A stretch of DNA of 64,000 nucleotides from Haloferax elongans ATCC BAA-1513. GTDB lineage: Archaea; Halobacteriota; Halobacteria; Halobacteriales; Haloferacaceae. Both the position numbers and the translations under genes were made by a program. How positions within the stretch are numbered: the first letter of the stretch is position 1; each line of letters opens with the position of its first letter. The stretch covers positions 126,253 through 190,252 of the forward strand of contig NZ_AOLK01000021.1 in NCBI RefSeq assembly GCF_000336755.1, given 5' to 3'. Of this stretch, positions 23,560-31,696 are shown one piece after another. Below the pieces are notes generated by a model. The model saw only the letters and a program-made list of their open reading frames with translations. It was not told the origin of the DNA and did not search any database.

Positions 23560-23910
23560 ATGAGTAAGACGAACCCGAGACTCAACAGTCTCATCGCCGA
23601 GCTGAAGGCGGTCTCGCGTGAGTCCGGTGCCAACGTCTGGCAGGATGTCGCGGACCGTCTCGAAAAGCCACGGCGCACCCACGCGGAAGTCAACCTTGGT
23701 CGTATCGAACGATACGCTCAGGAAGACGAAACCGTCGTCGTGCCCGGCAAAGTGCTGGGTAGCGGTGTGCTGCAAAAGAACGTCACAGTCGCGGCCGTGG
23801 ACTTCTCGTCCACCGCTCGAAAGAAGATCGAGCAGGTCGGCGACACCGTGACACTGGAACAACTCGCTGAACAGAACCCCGAAGGGTCCAACGTACGGGT
23901 GATCCGATGA
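23560..23910 (+). CDS. rpl18e: 50S ribosomal protein L18e (eL18)
   Basis: A 116-residue eL18, shared by archaea and eukaryotes but absent from bacteria. The core is [35 protein letters not shown], followed by [26 protein letters not shown] Shine-Dalgarno GGAGGTAG precedes the ATG by about 5 nt. It overlaps rpl13 by 4 nt. Confidence 0.96.
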   Translation: MSKTNPRLNSLIAELKAVSRESGANVWQDVADRLEKPRRTHAEVNLGRIERYAQEDETVVVPGKVLGSGVLQKNVTVAAVDFSSTARKKIEQVGDTVTLEQLAEQNPEGSNVRVIR

Positions 23911-24344
23911 GCCTCGCAGAATTCGACGCCGACGTTGTCGTCGACGCACGAAACTGCATCATGGGCCGCGTCGCTTCCGAGGTTGCACAGCGCTCCCTCG
24001 CAGGCGAGAAGGTCGCCGTCATCAACGCGGAAGACGCCGTCATCACTGGGTCGGAAGACGACGTGATGGGCGTTTACCGCAAGCGGGCCGAAATCGGTTC
24101 GGACCAGGGTCCGTACTACCCGAAGCGTCCCGACCGCATCTTCAAGCGTGCCATCCGCGGGATGGTTCCGTACAAGAAGCCCCGCGGGCGCGAGGCGTTC
24201 TCGAACATCCGCGTCTACGTCGGCAATCCGTTCGACGAAGACGGTGAGATGCTCGACGACACCTCGCTGGACCGCCTGTCGAACATCAAGTTCATCTCTC
24301 TCGGAGAGGTCTCCGAGAAGCTGGGTGCTAACGTCACATGGTAA
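23907..24344 (+). CDS. rpl13: 50S ribosomal protein L13 (uL13)
   Basis: A 145-residue archaeal L13, an early-assembling large-subunit protein. [38 protein letters not shown] and the central [27 protein letters not shown] are diagnostic. Its TAA overlaps the rps9 ATG (ATGGTAA), so the two are coupled. Confidence 0.97.
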   Translation: MSLAEFDADVVVDARNCIMGRVASEVAQRSLAGEKVAVINAEDAVITGSEDDVMGVYRKRAEIGSDQGPYYPKRPDRIFKRAIRGMVPYKKPRGREAFSNIRVYVGNPFDEDGEMLDDTSLDRLSNIKFISLGEVSEKLGANVTW

Positions 24345-24736
24345 CGAACACGTCAGGGAAGAAGAAGACCGCCATCGCCCGCGCCACCGTGCGCGAGGGC
24401 GAAGGGCGAGTCCGTATCAACTCCCAGCCGGTCGAGCTGGTCGAACCGGAGATGGCCCGCCTGAAGATGCTGGAACCGTTCCGCATCGCAGGTGAGGACC
24501 TCCGCTCGAAGGTCGACATCGACGTGCGTGTCAGCGGTGGCGGCGTGGCCGGTCAGGCCGACGCAGTCCGAACCGCGCTCGCGCGTGGGCTGGTGCAGCA
24601 TCTCAACGACGCGGAGCTTCGCGACGCGTACATGGACTTCGACCGCTCGCTGCTGGTTAACGACGTCCGCCAGTCCGAACCCAAGAAGTGGGGCGGACCA
24701 GGCGCGCGCGCTCGCTACCAGAAGTCTTACCGCTGA
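24338..24736 (+). CDS. rps9: 30S ribosomal protein S9 (uS9)
   Basis: A 132-residue S9 whose C-terminal tail contacts P-site tRNA. The family blocks are [41 protein letters not shown] and the basic end [13 protein letters not shown]. It overlaps rpl13 by 7 nt. GAGGTGA across its own stop forms the Shine-Dalgarno for rpoN. Confidence 0.97.
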   Translation: MVTNTSGKKKTAIARATVREGEGRVRINSQPVELVEPEMARLKMLEPFRIAGEDLRSKVDIDVRVSGGGVAGQADAVRTALARGLVQHLNDAELRDAYMDFDRSLLVNDVRQSEPKKWGGPGARARYQKSYR

Positions 24737-24748
24737 GGTGATCAACCC

Positions 24749-24943
24749 ATGATGATTCCCGTCCGGTGTTTCACCTGCGGCAAAGTGATCGGCGAACACT
24801 GGGACGAATTCAAGGCCCGTGCTCGCGAGGGCGACGAGGACCCCGCAGACGTCCTCGACGACCTTGGAGTCACTCGTGCCTGCTGCCGGCGGATGATGGT
24901 ATCGCACAAGGACCTCGTCGACGTCGTGTCACCCTACCAATGA
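24749..24943 (+). CDS. rpoN: DNA-directed RNA polymerase subunit N (Rpb10)
   Basis: A 64-residue zinc-bundle subunit that stabilises the D/L assembly platform. It contains the CFTCGKVIG motif near the N-terminus and the CCRRMM motif at about residues 46-51, the four ligands of the Rpb10 zinc site. The ATG at 24749 is 7 nt behind GAGGTGA; the adjacent ATG at 24752 is an equal possibility. It overlaps rpoK. Confidence 0.95.
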   Translation: MMIPVRCFTCGKVIGEHWDEFKARAREGDEDPADVLDDLGVTRACCRRMMVSHKDLVDVVSPYQ

Positions 24944-25116
24944 TGCAACGGTACAACCGATACGAGAAGGCCCGAATACTCGGTGCACGTGCGCTGCAGG
25001 TCTCCTACGGCGCGCCTGTGCTCGTCGAGAGCGATCAGACCGAACCGATATTAATCGCGGCTGAGGAGTACGACGCAGGAGTCCTTCCGTTCACCGTAAA
25101 ACGAGAGGGTCAGTAA
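24940..25116 (+). CDS. rpoK: DNA-directed RNA polymerase subunit K (Rpb6)
   Basis: A 58-residue omega/Rpb6 homologue that clamps the largest subunit. The family core is [21 protein letters not shown], followed by [21 protein letters not shown]. It starts at an ATGATG that overlaps the rpoN stop and ends 4 nt before eno. The size is normal for haloarchaea. Confidence 0.95.
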   Translation: MMQRYNRYEKARILGARALQVSYGAPVLVESDQTEPILIAAEEYDAGVLPFTVKREGQ

Positions 25117-25120
25117 GAAC

Positions 25121-26320
25121 ATGACTCGAATCACATCCGTATCCCTACGCCGTGTGCTCGATTCCCGTGGAAACCCGACCGTCGAAGCCGACGTGCTCAC
25201 CGAATCCGGTGGGTTTGGTCGCGCTGCGGCACCGAGTGGGGCGTCCACCGGCGAGTACGAAGCAATCGAACTTCCCCCGACGGAAGCGATTGCGGCTGCA
25301 CGCCGTCACGCCGTCCCCCGACTCGTAGACGAGGTCTACGCCGGGAACCAGCGTGAGGTCGACGCCGCACTTCGTGGTGCTGACGGAACCGAGGACTTCT
25401 CGGAAATCGGTGCCAACAGCGCCGTCGCGATTTCGATGGCTGCCGCCAAGGCTGGAGCCGACGTGCTCGGTGCCCCGCTGTACCAGCACCTCGGTGGTGC
25501 CTTCCGCGGTGAGAACTTCCCGACACCGCTCGGGAACGTCATCGGTGGCGGTGAACACGCGAAGGAAGCGACGAACATCCAGGAGTTCCTCGCCGCGCCG
25601 GTCGGCGCGCCGAGTGTCTCCGAGGCAGTCTTCGCCAACGCACAGGTTCACGCCCGTGCGTCCGAGATTCTCGATGAACGCGGCATTCCTGCCGCAAAGG
25701 GTGACGAGGGTGCATGGGCACCTGCCGTCTCCGACGAAGAGGCGTTCGAGATTATGGACGAAGCGGTCTCCGACGTCGAGGACGACCTCGGCTTCGAGAT
25801 CCGCTTCGGACTCGACATCGCAGCCTCCGAGATGTTCGAAGATGGCGTCTACCACTACGGAGACGAGACGAAGACGCCCGACGAGCAGATCGACTACGTG
25901 GCCGAAATGGTCGACGAGTACGACCTCGTCTACGTCGAAGACCCCCTCGACGAGAACGACTACGAGGGCTTCGCGGAACTCACAGACCGTGTGGGCGACC
26001 GCACACTCATCTGTGGTGACGACCTCTTCGTGACCAACGTCGACCGCCTCTCCGAGGGAATCGACGTGGGCGCTGCGAACTCCATCCTTATCAAGCCGAA
26101 TCAGATTGGGACGCTTTCGGACGCGTTCGACGCCGTCGAACTGGCGTCTCGAAACGGGATGGACGCCGTCATCTCGCACCGTTCTGGTGAGACCGAAGAC
26201 ACGACCATCGCACACCTCGCCGTTGCGACCGACGCACCGTTCATCAAGACGGGCACGGTCCAGGGCGAGCGAACTGCAAAGCTGAACGAACTCATCCGCA
26301 TCGCGGACGACGCAGCATGA
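25121..26320 (+). CDS. eno: Enolase
   Basis: A 399-residue glycolytic enzyme that interconverts 2-phosphoglycerate and phosphoenolpyruvate. [15 protein letters not shown] opens the N-terminal domain. Magnesium and catalytic residues lie in [46 protein letters not shown] and [18 protein letters not shown]. It lies in the ribosomal cluster between rpoK and rps2, as in other archaea, and overlaps rps2 by 4 nt. This ties its expression to growth rate. Confidence 0.97.
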   Translation: MTRITSVSLRRVLDSRGNPTVEADVLTESGGFGRAAAPSGASTGEYEAIELPPTEAIAAARRHAVPRLVDEVYAGNQREVDAALRGADGTEDFSEIGANSAVAISMAAAKAGADVLGAPLYQHLGGAFRGENFPTPLGNVIGGGEHAKEATNIQEFLAAPVGAPSVSEAVFANAQVHARASEILDERGIPAAKGDEGAWAPAVSDEEAFEIMDEAVSDVEDDLGFEIRFGLDIAASEMFEDGVYHYGDETKTPDEQIDYVAEMVDEYDLVYVEDPLDENDYEGFAELTDRVGDRTLICGDDLFVTNVDRLSEGIDVGAANSILIKPNQIGTLSDAFDAVELASRNGMDAVISHRSGETEDTTIAHLAVATDAPFIKTGTVQGERTAKLNELIRIADDAA

Positions 26321-27099
26321 GCGACAACGACAACGACGCGGTGGAGGTCGTCGACGAGGAAACCGAGACGGAGGCCGAAGAGGTCGCCGAGACGGTCACC
26401 GACGAGGCCGCCACCGAAGACGAGACAGCAGAGACCGCCGAGGCGGCCGACGAGGCTGCCGAGGCTGAAGAAGCAGCGCAGGAACCGGCCTTCGACGAGG
26501 ACGTCATGCCCGACGAAGACGCCGACCTGCTCATCCCGGTCGAAGACTACCTGGCCGCCGGTGTCCACATCGGTACCCAGCAGAAGACCCAGGACATGGA
26601 GCGGTTCATCCACCGCGTCCGTGACGACGGTCTGTACGTCCTCGACGTGAGCCAGACGGACTCGCGAATCCGCACCGCCGCGGACTTCCTCGCGAACTAC
26701 AGTCCCGAGCAGATTCTGGTCACGTCCTCCCGCCAGTACGGTCGGTTCCCGGCAGAGAAGTTCGCCGACGCAGTCGGCGCCCGTGCCCGCACGGGTCGCT
26801 TCATCCCCGGAACGCTGACGAACCCGGACTACGCCGGTTACATCGAACCCGACGTGGTCGTCGTCACCGACCCCATCGGAGACGCACAAGCGGTCAAGGA
26901 GGCCATCACGGTCGGCATCCCTGTCATCGCGATGTGTGACTCCAACAACCAGACCTCGAACGTTGACCTCGTCGTTCCGACGAACAACAAGGGTCGCCGC
27001 GCACTGTCGGTCGTCTACTGGCTTCTCGCCAACGAGACGCTCGACCGCCGCGGTACCGACACCGTCTACGCCCTCGAAGACTTCGAGGCCGAACTGTAA
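26317..27099 (+). CDS. rps2: 30S ribosomal protein S2 (uS2)
   Basis: A 260-residue S2 with a haloarchaeal N-terminal extension of about 65 residues that is almost pure Glu, Asp, Ala and Thr. The conserved body starts at [22 protein letters not shown] and includes [15 protein letters not shown], then [26 protein letters not shown] and [15 protein letters not shown]. The acidic arm probably suits high salt rather than rRNA binding. It ends the operon; a short TTTT tract follows at about 27124. Confidence 0.96.
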   Translation: MSDNDNDAVEVVDEETETEAEEVAETVTDEAATEDETAETAEAADEAAEAEEAAQEPAFDEDVMPDEDADLLIPVEDYLAAGVHIGTQQKTQDMERFIHRVRDDGLYVLDVSQTDSRIRTAADFLANYSPEQILVTSSRQYGRFPAEKFADAVGARARTGRFIPGTLTNPDYAGYIEPDVVVVTDPIGDAQAVKEAITVGIPVIAMCDSNNQTSNVDLVVPTNNKGRRALSVVYWLLANETLDRRGTDTVYALEDFEAEL

Positions 27100-27231
27100 G
27101 ACGGGTCGCCCGTTTCAGACCGACCTTTTCTGACCACTCACGCGCCGAGCGACGGTGTCGGCTCGCGATAGCTGTCTTCCTGAGAACCATCGCCGCAAAC
27201 TGTTTTGGGTGCTGTTCACATACGTCAATCT

Positions 27232-28437
27232 ATGGGAACACTCCTCCATCAGCTCACGGTTCAGGAACTCGCGGCCGACCTCGACGCCGGGAAATCGTTC
27301 ACTGTGGTCGACACCCGGCCGCCGGAGAGCTTCGATGCGTGGCACATTGAGGGGGCGGTAAACGTCCCCTACCACCCCATCGACGGTCTCGGCGAAGGAT
27401 GGGACTGGAAGCGAGTCGAAGCACTCGCTGCAGAGGGTCAACTCGTCACTATCTGTGGGAAAGGACTCTCTTCGACATCACTGGGCTTCGAACTCAGACG
27501 CCGTGGATACGACGACGTCTCAGTCGTCAAGGGCGGAATGGAAGACTGGAGCAAGCTCTACGAGGTGGTCGAAGTCGAGACAGACGATGACGAACTGTTT
27601 ATCGCGCAGGTCCAGCGTCGCGCGAAGGGGTGTCTCGGCTACGTCGTGGGGGCGCGGTCGGCTGGCGAGGCTGTCGTCGTAGACGCGACGAGACAGCACC
27701 ACGAGTTCGAACTCGTCGCTGCGGACGAACAGTTGACCATCGCTGGCGTCCTCGACACGCACGTCCACGCAGACCACATTTCTGGCGGTCGGGCGCTGGC
27801 TGACAGGCTCGACGTTCCGTATTATCTCGGCAGCCACGCAGCAGACAGAGACGTCGCCTCTGAGTTCGTCTCACTCGACGAGGGCGACACGATTACACTC
27901 GTCGACGTGGACATCGAGGCGCGATACGCGCCGGGGCACACCTCGGACATGATGAACTACCTCGTGGATGGTCGCTACCTCCTGACCGGGGATACACTCT
28001 TCGTTGAATCGGTCGGTCGGACCGAACTCCAGTTCGGGGAGGTTGCCGAGGCCCCATCGACAGGCCCTCAAACGCAGTCTGGTGACGCGGATGCGGCGAC
28101 AGGGGCAAAACTCCTCTACGAGACACTCCACGAGTCAATTCTCACCTTACCCGACGATACGCGAATTCTCCCCGGTCACGTCTCGGTCGATTCTGAGGGT
28201 GTCTACGGCGTTGCCAGCCCGGGTGAACTCGTGAGTGCGATGCTCGGCGAACTCCGCCGCGACCTCGACCTCCTGTCGATGGACGAAGAGACGTTTGTCC
28301 ACCGAATCGTCGACGACACGCCGGAGAAACCGCCGAATTACGAGCGCGTCATCGCCATCAACACCGGCCGTGAGACAGTGACGGGCGAGGAGGAAGCGAC
28401 GGAACTCGAACTCGGACCGAACAACTGTGCAGCGTGA
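27232..28437 (+). CDS. Rhodanese-metallo-beta-lactamase fusion, persulfide dioxygenase-like
   Basis: A 401-residue protein with an N-terminal rhodanese domain (about 8-115; catalytic Cys75 in TICGKGLSS). An MBL domain of the ETHE1/glyoxalase II type follows (zinc/iron motif HVHADH at 177-182, later LLTGDTLF and ILPGH). Family enzymes oxidise glutathione or low-molecular-weight persulfides and move sulfane sulfur. The order is the reverse of the well-studied MBL-then-rhodanese fusions such as CstB. The start at 27232 is chosen over an upstream in-frame codon because the rhodanese fold begins there. Sulfide detoxification is the likely role. Confidence 0.85.
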   Translation: MGTLLHQLTVQELAADLDAGKSFTVVDTRPPESFDAWHIEGAVNVPYHPIDGLGEGWDWKRVEALAAEGQLVTICGKGLSSTSLGFELRRRGYDDVSVVKGGMEDWSKLYEVVEVETDDDELFIAQVQRRAKGCLGYVVGARSAGEAVVVDATRQHHEFELVAADEQLTIAGVLDTHVHADHISGGRALADRLDVPYYLGSHAADRDVASEFVSLDEGDTITLVDVDIEARYAPGHTSDMMNYLVDGRYLLTGDTLFVESVGRTELQFGEVAEAPSTGPQTQSGDADAATGAKLLYETLHESILTLPDDTRILPGHVSVDSEGVYGVASPGELVSAMLGELRRDLDLLSMDEETFVHRIVDDTPEKPPNYERVIAINTGRETVTGEEEATELELGPNNCAA

Positions 28438-28459
28438 CTGAAATCGCACTCCAGCGGCG

Positions 28460-29278
28460 CTAGGCCAGTTCGACGACGCCTAACCGCCCGTCGAACAACT
28501 CGTGGTCGAACCACGCCATCCGTCGGTCGCTGTAGCGTTGTTCGCCACCGAGCGAGAGCGACTGGCGCGCTCTATCGAGGTCGGTGACGCCGACGAGGAA
28601 CGCACACGGCCCCTCGCCGACTTCTTCGACTCGCTTGGCGAGGACGCCATCGCCGGGTTCGCAGAGTGCGACGGGCGACCCAGGCAGCACAGCGAAGTTC
28701 GAAAACGGGCCATTAATCTCGACTGGCGAAGCGTATCGGTGTCGGCGGGCGAACAACTCCGCAGTCGCGTCGCGGTCGCGAGTTGCGACGATAACTGTCT
28801 GTAGACCGCGAACCGGTGTGTTCGGTGCGGCGCTCGGAACGCGGTACTCCCGCGGTGTCCGGTCTCGAATGGTGAACGGAAGCCGCCAGTCGTCGCCCTC
28901 GAAACACATGTCCCACTCGACCAGTCGCCCGTCCGGTCGTTCGCGGGCGGCTTCGTGCGGTCCGTCGACGGGGAGCCCGGCGTCGATAGCTGCCTTTGAC
29001 GTTTCTCTCACGTCGTCGACGTCCACACACCACGCGGTGGGGCCGGCGGACGTAGCGAGGTGTGTCGGCCAGAAGTCAGCGTTCTCTGCGTCGGTGCCGA
29101 GCGTTGGTGCGATGAGTTCGAGATACGAGCCATCCGGGAAGGGAACGACAGCCATGTGTGTCGTCCCAGTGCTGTGTTCGCCGCCGTAGGTCGGTGTGAG
29201 CCCCACGTCGTTGGCGGCGGTCCGAAGGTCGTAGAGTTCGAGACCACCGAACACACAGTGGTCGATGGTTCGGGCCAT
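28460..29278 (-). CDS. VOC/glyoxalase-like domain protein
   Basis: A 272-residue cytosolic protein of the vicinal-oxygen-chelate superfamily (glyoxalase-like type). It opens with TIDHCVFGGLELYDL and the substrate-side THMAVVPFPDGSYLELIAP. A second, weaker repeat follows at about 150-270 (GLQTVIVATRDRDATAELFARRH, later MAWFDHELFDGRLGVVEL). The paired beta-alpha-beta-beta-beta modules usually hold a divalent metal. The substrate cannot be predicted. It is convergent with the rhodanese-MBL gene and divergent from the zincin. Confidence 0.75.
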   Translation of the reverse strand: MARTIDHCVFGGLELYDLRTAANDVGLTPTYGGEHSTGTTHMAVVPFPDGSYLELIAPTLGTDAENADFWPTHLATSAGPTAWCVDVDDVRETSKAAIDAGLPVDGPHEAARERPDGRLVEWDMCFEGDDWRLPFTIRDRTPREYRVPSAAPNTPVRGLQTVIVATRDRDATAELFARRHRYASPVEINGPFSNFAVLPGSPVALCEPGDGVLAKRVEEVGEGPCAFLVGVTDLDRARQSLSLGGEQRYSDRRMAWFDHELFDGRLGVVELA

Positions 29279-29398
29279 ACAGACCTAACGCGAGAGGGCG
29301 CCTAATCTTTAGCGGGCACGCCAGGCAGGACGTTCGTCTCTGCTGACCGTTTTGTAGCTCGTCCGAAGCGTTTTGGCCGGTGACGCCCACGTTCCCGT

Positions 29399-30358
29399 AT
29401 GAACTTCTTCCGGAGCGTCAGAGCGGTCGCGGACGCCTCGGCGACTGGGACAGGCACCATCGACTGGGACGCGGTCGGGGAAGCCGCGAAAGCCTCAGTC
29501 GACCCAGGGTCGATAGACTTGTCGGCTGACGAGCGCGACGGCTACGCGACCGACGTTCGCGACGCCCGCGACAGACTCCGGCGCGTCGCCGCTGTCGACT
29601 TCGAGGTCCCCGAGGTCGTCGAGGTTCAGAACCGCCACCACTGGATCGACGCGAACGTCGAAACGTTCCGTCGGGTCATGGTCCCCTTCGAGGAACACGG
29701 CCCGGTGTTCCTGCCGGGACTCACCCGCGCGGTCAACACCGGAACGTTCGCACTCGTCCTCTCGTTCCTCGGAAACAACGTCCTCGGGCAGTACGACCCG
29801 CTGCTTCTCGCCGACAACGACGACCACGGTCTCTACTTCGTCCATCCCAACATCCGCCGGGTCGCCGACTCACTGGACGTCGACTACCCGCGATTCCGCC
29901 GCTGGATTGCGTTCCACGAAGTCTCGCACGCCGCGGAGTTCGGCGCTGCACCGTGGCTCTCGACCCACCTCGAATCGCGGATGGAACGCGGTATCGACGC
30001 ACTCGTCGAGGGGGACCTCGACCGAGAGGCGTTCCGGGAACTCGATACGGCGATGACAGCCGTCGAAGGCTACGCGGAGCTTCTGATGGACCGCGCGTTC
30101 GACGACGAGTACGAAGACCTGCGCCGAAAGCTCGACGAACGTCGTCGCGGTGGCGGCCCCGTCGCAAAACTGGCTCGCAGATTCCTTGGGCTCGGACTCA
30201 AGCGACGACAGTACGAACGCGGCGCTCGATTCTTCGAGGCAGTCGCTGACGAGCGCGGCCTCGCGGCCGCTTCGCGTGTTTGGGACCATCCAGAGAACCT
30301 GCCGACAGACGCAGAATTGGACGCGCCCGAGCGATGGATCGCACGGGTGTCGCCCTGA
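29399..30358 (+). CDS. Zincin-like metallopeptidase of the F420-biosynthesis-associated type
   Basis: A 319-residue protein with a zinc-binding H173-E-V-S-H177 helix (RRWIAFHEVSHAAEFGAAPWL) and a downstream Glu-rich helix (AVEGYAELLMDR) as possible third ligand. The layout matches the DUF2342-like family. In actinobacteria and haloarchaea this family is labelled F420-biosynthesis-associated and is mostly uncharacterised. No F420 gene lies nearby. There is no signal peptide, so the protein appears cytosolic. Protease activity is inferred from the motif only. Confidence 0.75.
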   Translation: MNFFRSVRAVADASATGTGTIDWDAVGEAAKASVDPGSIDLSADERDGYATDVRDARDRLRRVAAVDFEVPEVVEVQNRHHWIDANVETFRRVMVPFEEHGPVFLPGLTRAVNTGTFALVLSFLGNNVLGQYDPLLLADNDDHGLYFVHPNIRRVADSLDVDYPRFRRWIAFHEVSHAAEFGAAPWLSTHLESRMERGIDALVEGDLDREAFRELDTAMTAVEGYAELLMDRAFDDEYEDLRRKLDERRRGGGPVAKLARRFLGLGLKRRQYERGARFFEAVADERGLAAASRVWDHPENLPTDAELDAPERWIARVSP

Positions 30359-30389
30359 GGAGACTGCAACTCCATCAGAAATGCGCACC

Positions 30390-30520
30390 CGAGAGCCGAA
30401 CGTCGTTCGGTTCGCGCACGCACCTTGGGTAGGGCCCCGTGCTGTTCCAGGAGCCCAATCCTGGAACCCCACGAGGCATCCGGTGTAGAACCAGGTCGTT
30501 GCCCCTGCCCTGGTTACCGG
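30390..30520 (-). ncRNA. Candidate structured small RNA
   Basis: The 285-bp gap between the zincin and the small membrane protein holds three strong stems: 9 bp around 30393-30413, 9 bp (30444-30452 with 30459-30467), and a compound 5+7-bp stem (30480-30484 and 30489-30495 with 30509-30520). On the minus strand TATATATTA at about 30543-30551 lies about 28 nt before the first base of the compound stem, which suits a promoter. No open frame fits, and no canonical SRP, RNase P, tRNA or H/ACA layout was recognised. Confidence 0.35.
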
Positions 30521-30540
30521 CGAAAAATTGTCCTCATGGG

Positions 30541-30640
30541 AGTAATATATAGTCTGCGATTCTTTGGCACACGTTTTGTTTTGTTTACGATTCTGTGTAC
30601 TAATTGTACAATTGACATGATTTTTGAATGTCAGAAATAG
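30541..30640. other. AT-rich intergenic stretch
   Basis: This low-GC stretch beside the candidate RNA contains TATATA at its left end. On the plus strand it has repeated T tracts (TTTTGTTTTGTTT around 30573-30585) that may terminate transcripts coming from the zincin gene. No coding frame is evident. Confidence 0.4.
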
Positions 30641-30643
30641 GAG

Positions 30644-30874
30644 TCACCGACGACGATTGACGTCGGTGAACTCGCGACCCCACTGCGCCATGTATCGCGT
30701 CAGGAGCCATCCGACGACGAGTCCGGCGATGGTGGCGAGGCCCGCTTGAACGAGTGTCGCATCTGCGGTCACTGCGATGAGGCCGGAGGAGACGCCGACG
30801 AGCGCGATGAGTCCCAGTTTGAGGCGGTTGTTCGCGAGACGGGTCTCCTCGTCGCTTAGGCTCGGTCCGACCAT
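30644..30874 (-). CDS. Small two-helix membrane protein
   Basis: A 76-residue protein with two transmembrane helices (LGLIALVGVSSGLIAVTA and VQAGLATIAGLVVGWLLT) and short charged ends. The N-terminus is acidic (SLSDEETRLANN) and the C-terminus basic (NRRR). Such hairpin proteins are common beside haloarchaeal house-keeping genes and have no assigned function. Its ATG lies inside the end of a possible short frame upstream, which suggests coupling. Confidence 0.6.
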   Translation of the reverse strand: MVGPSLSDEETRLANNRLKLGLIALVGVSSGLIAVTADATLVQAGLATIAGLVVGWLLTRYMAQWGREFTDVNRRR

Positions 30875-30933
30875 TGGTCCTCCGGGTCGTCCAGCGGGGA
30901 GACCGACAACGTGTCTGTGGACGAATCGTACAT
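30856..30933 (-). CDS. Possible 25-residue microprotein overlapping the membrane protein start
   Basis: An ATG at 30933 opens a 25-codon acidic frame (MYDSSTDTLSV, ending DDPEDQWSDRA). Its TAA lies 16-18 nt past the start of the next gene, a 19-nt overlap in another frame. It could be a translated leader that delivers ribosomes to the membrane protein, or chance. No homologue is known to me. Confidence 0.25.
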   Translation of the reverse strand: MYDSSTDTLSVSPLDDPEDQWSDRA

Positions 30934-31018
30934 GTTGGAAACGTAGGCTCTCGGACGATTTGAAACCGCGGGCTCGCCGGAAAGAGTTGTTTCGAGATGA
31001 ACGCCGAACCGAGGCGCG

Positions 31019-31579
31019 TCAGTGGAATCCGCGGCCAACTTCGTCGGTCTCGATGAGGTCGTCGAGTTCCGACGAGAGCAGGTCGTCGGCGTCTGTGAAC
31101 TCCGCCGAGAGGTCGTCGAGGCGGTCGGGCCGGTTGTCGAACTCGTAGTCCATCGGTCCGAACGCGGGGCTATCGAGCGCTTCCATCACGTCGGTGAAGA
31201 AATCGTCGGGCGTCGTCGGTGCCTCTGCGTGCACCTTCACCGTCTCTTCGAGGCGGGTCGCCATCGACTTCGCTTGCGACTCGTCTTCCGGTGGGCGCTG
31301 GACACCGAACCGGCCGGTGTCCTCGTCACGCTCGCGGTGTGGAAACAGCGAGTCGAGGCCGTCGTCGATACGACGGGCGACGCGCGCTCCGACCCCGCGA
31401 ACGTCGTAGGGGTTCTTCGCGTAGGTCTTGAGGTGGTAGACACCGGCACTCGGATGGCCGAGATAGAGGTCCTCGCCGATTCCGCCGCGTCGCTCTCCGG
31501 CCACGGCCCGCCAGTCGTCCGGGTTGCGACCGTCGTCGACGACGTCCGAAAGGATGTCTTGCCAATCTCTAACCCGCAT
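31019..31579 (-). CDS. Conserved haloarchaeal protein of unknown function
   Basis: A 186-residue soluble acidic protein. The conserved part seems to be the N-terminal half (MRVRDWQDILSDVVDDGRNP, then GEDLYLGHPSAGVYHLKTYAKNP and VGARVARRIDDGLDSLFP). The C-terminal half is a Asp/Glu-rich helical tail. No catalytic motif or cysteine pair is visible. It is divergent from dna2 with 117 bp between them, so it could share regulation with that repair gene. I do not recognise the family. Confidence 0.7.
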   Translation of the reverse strand: MRVRDWQDILSDVVDDGRNPDDWRAVAGERRGGIGEDLYLGHPSAGVYHLKTYAKNPYDVRGVGARVARRIDDGLDSLFPHRERDEDTGRFGVQRPPEDESQAKSMATRLEETVKVHAEAPTTPDDFFTDVMEALDSPAFGPMDYEFDNRPDRLDDLSAEFTDADDLLSSELDDLIETDEVGRGFH

Positions 31580-31696
31580 ACGTGGTCATATCGGTGCGGA
31601 GAGAAAGAACGTGACGGTTGCGGCGGTGTCGAACGACAGGCCATCGCGGTCAAACGACCGACGCCTATTTGCCCGCGCCTCACCGAGCAATTCGAC

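Noticed and set aside
30361-30640. SRP 7S RNA, RNase P RNA or an H/ACA guide in the gap after the zincin
   Set aside because: The SRP helix 8 core, the RNase P conserved blocks and a guide with pocket, kink-turn and ACA at the right distance were not found on either strand. Only an unclassified structured RNA is proposed.
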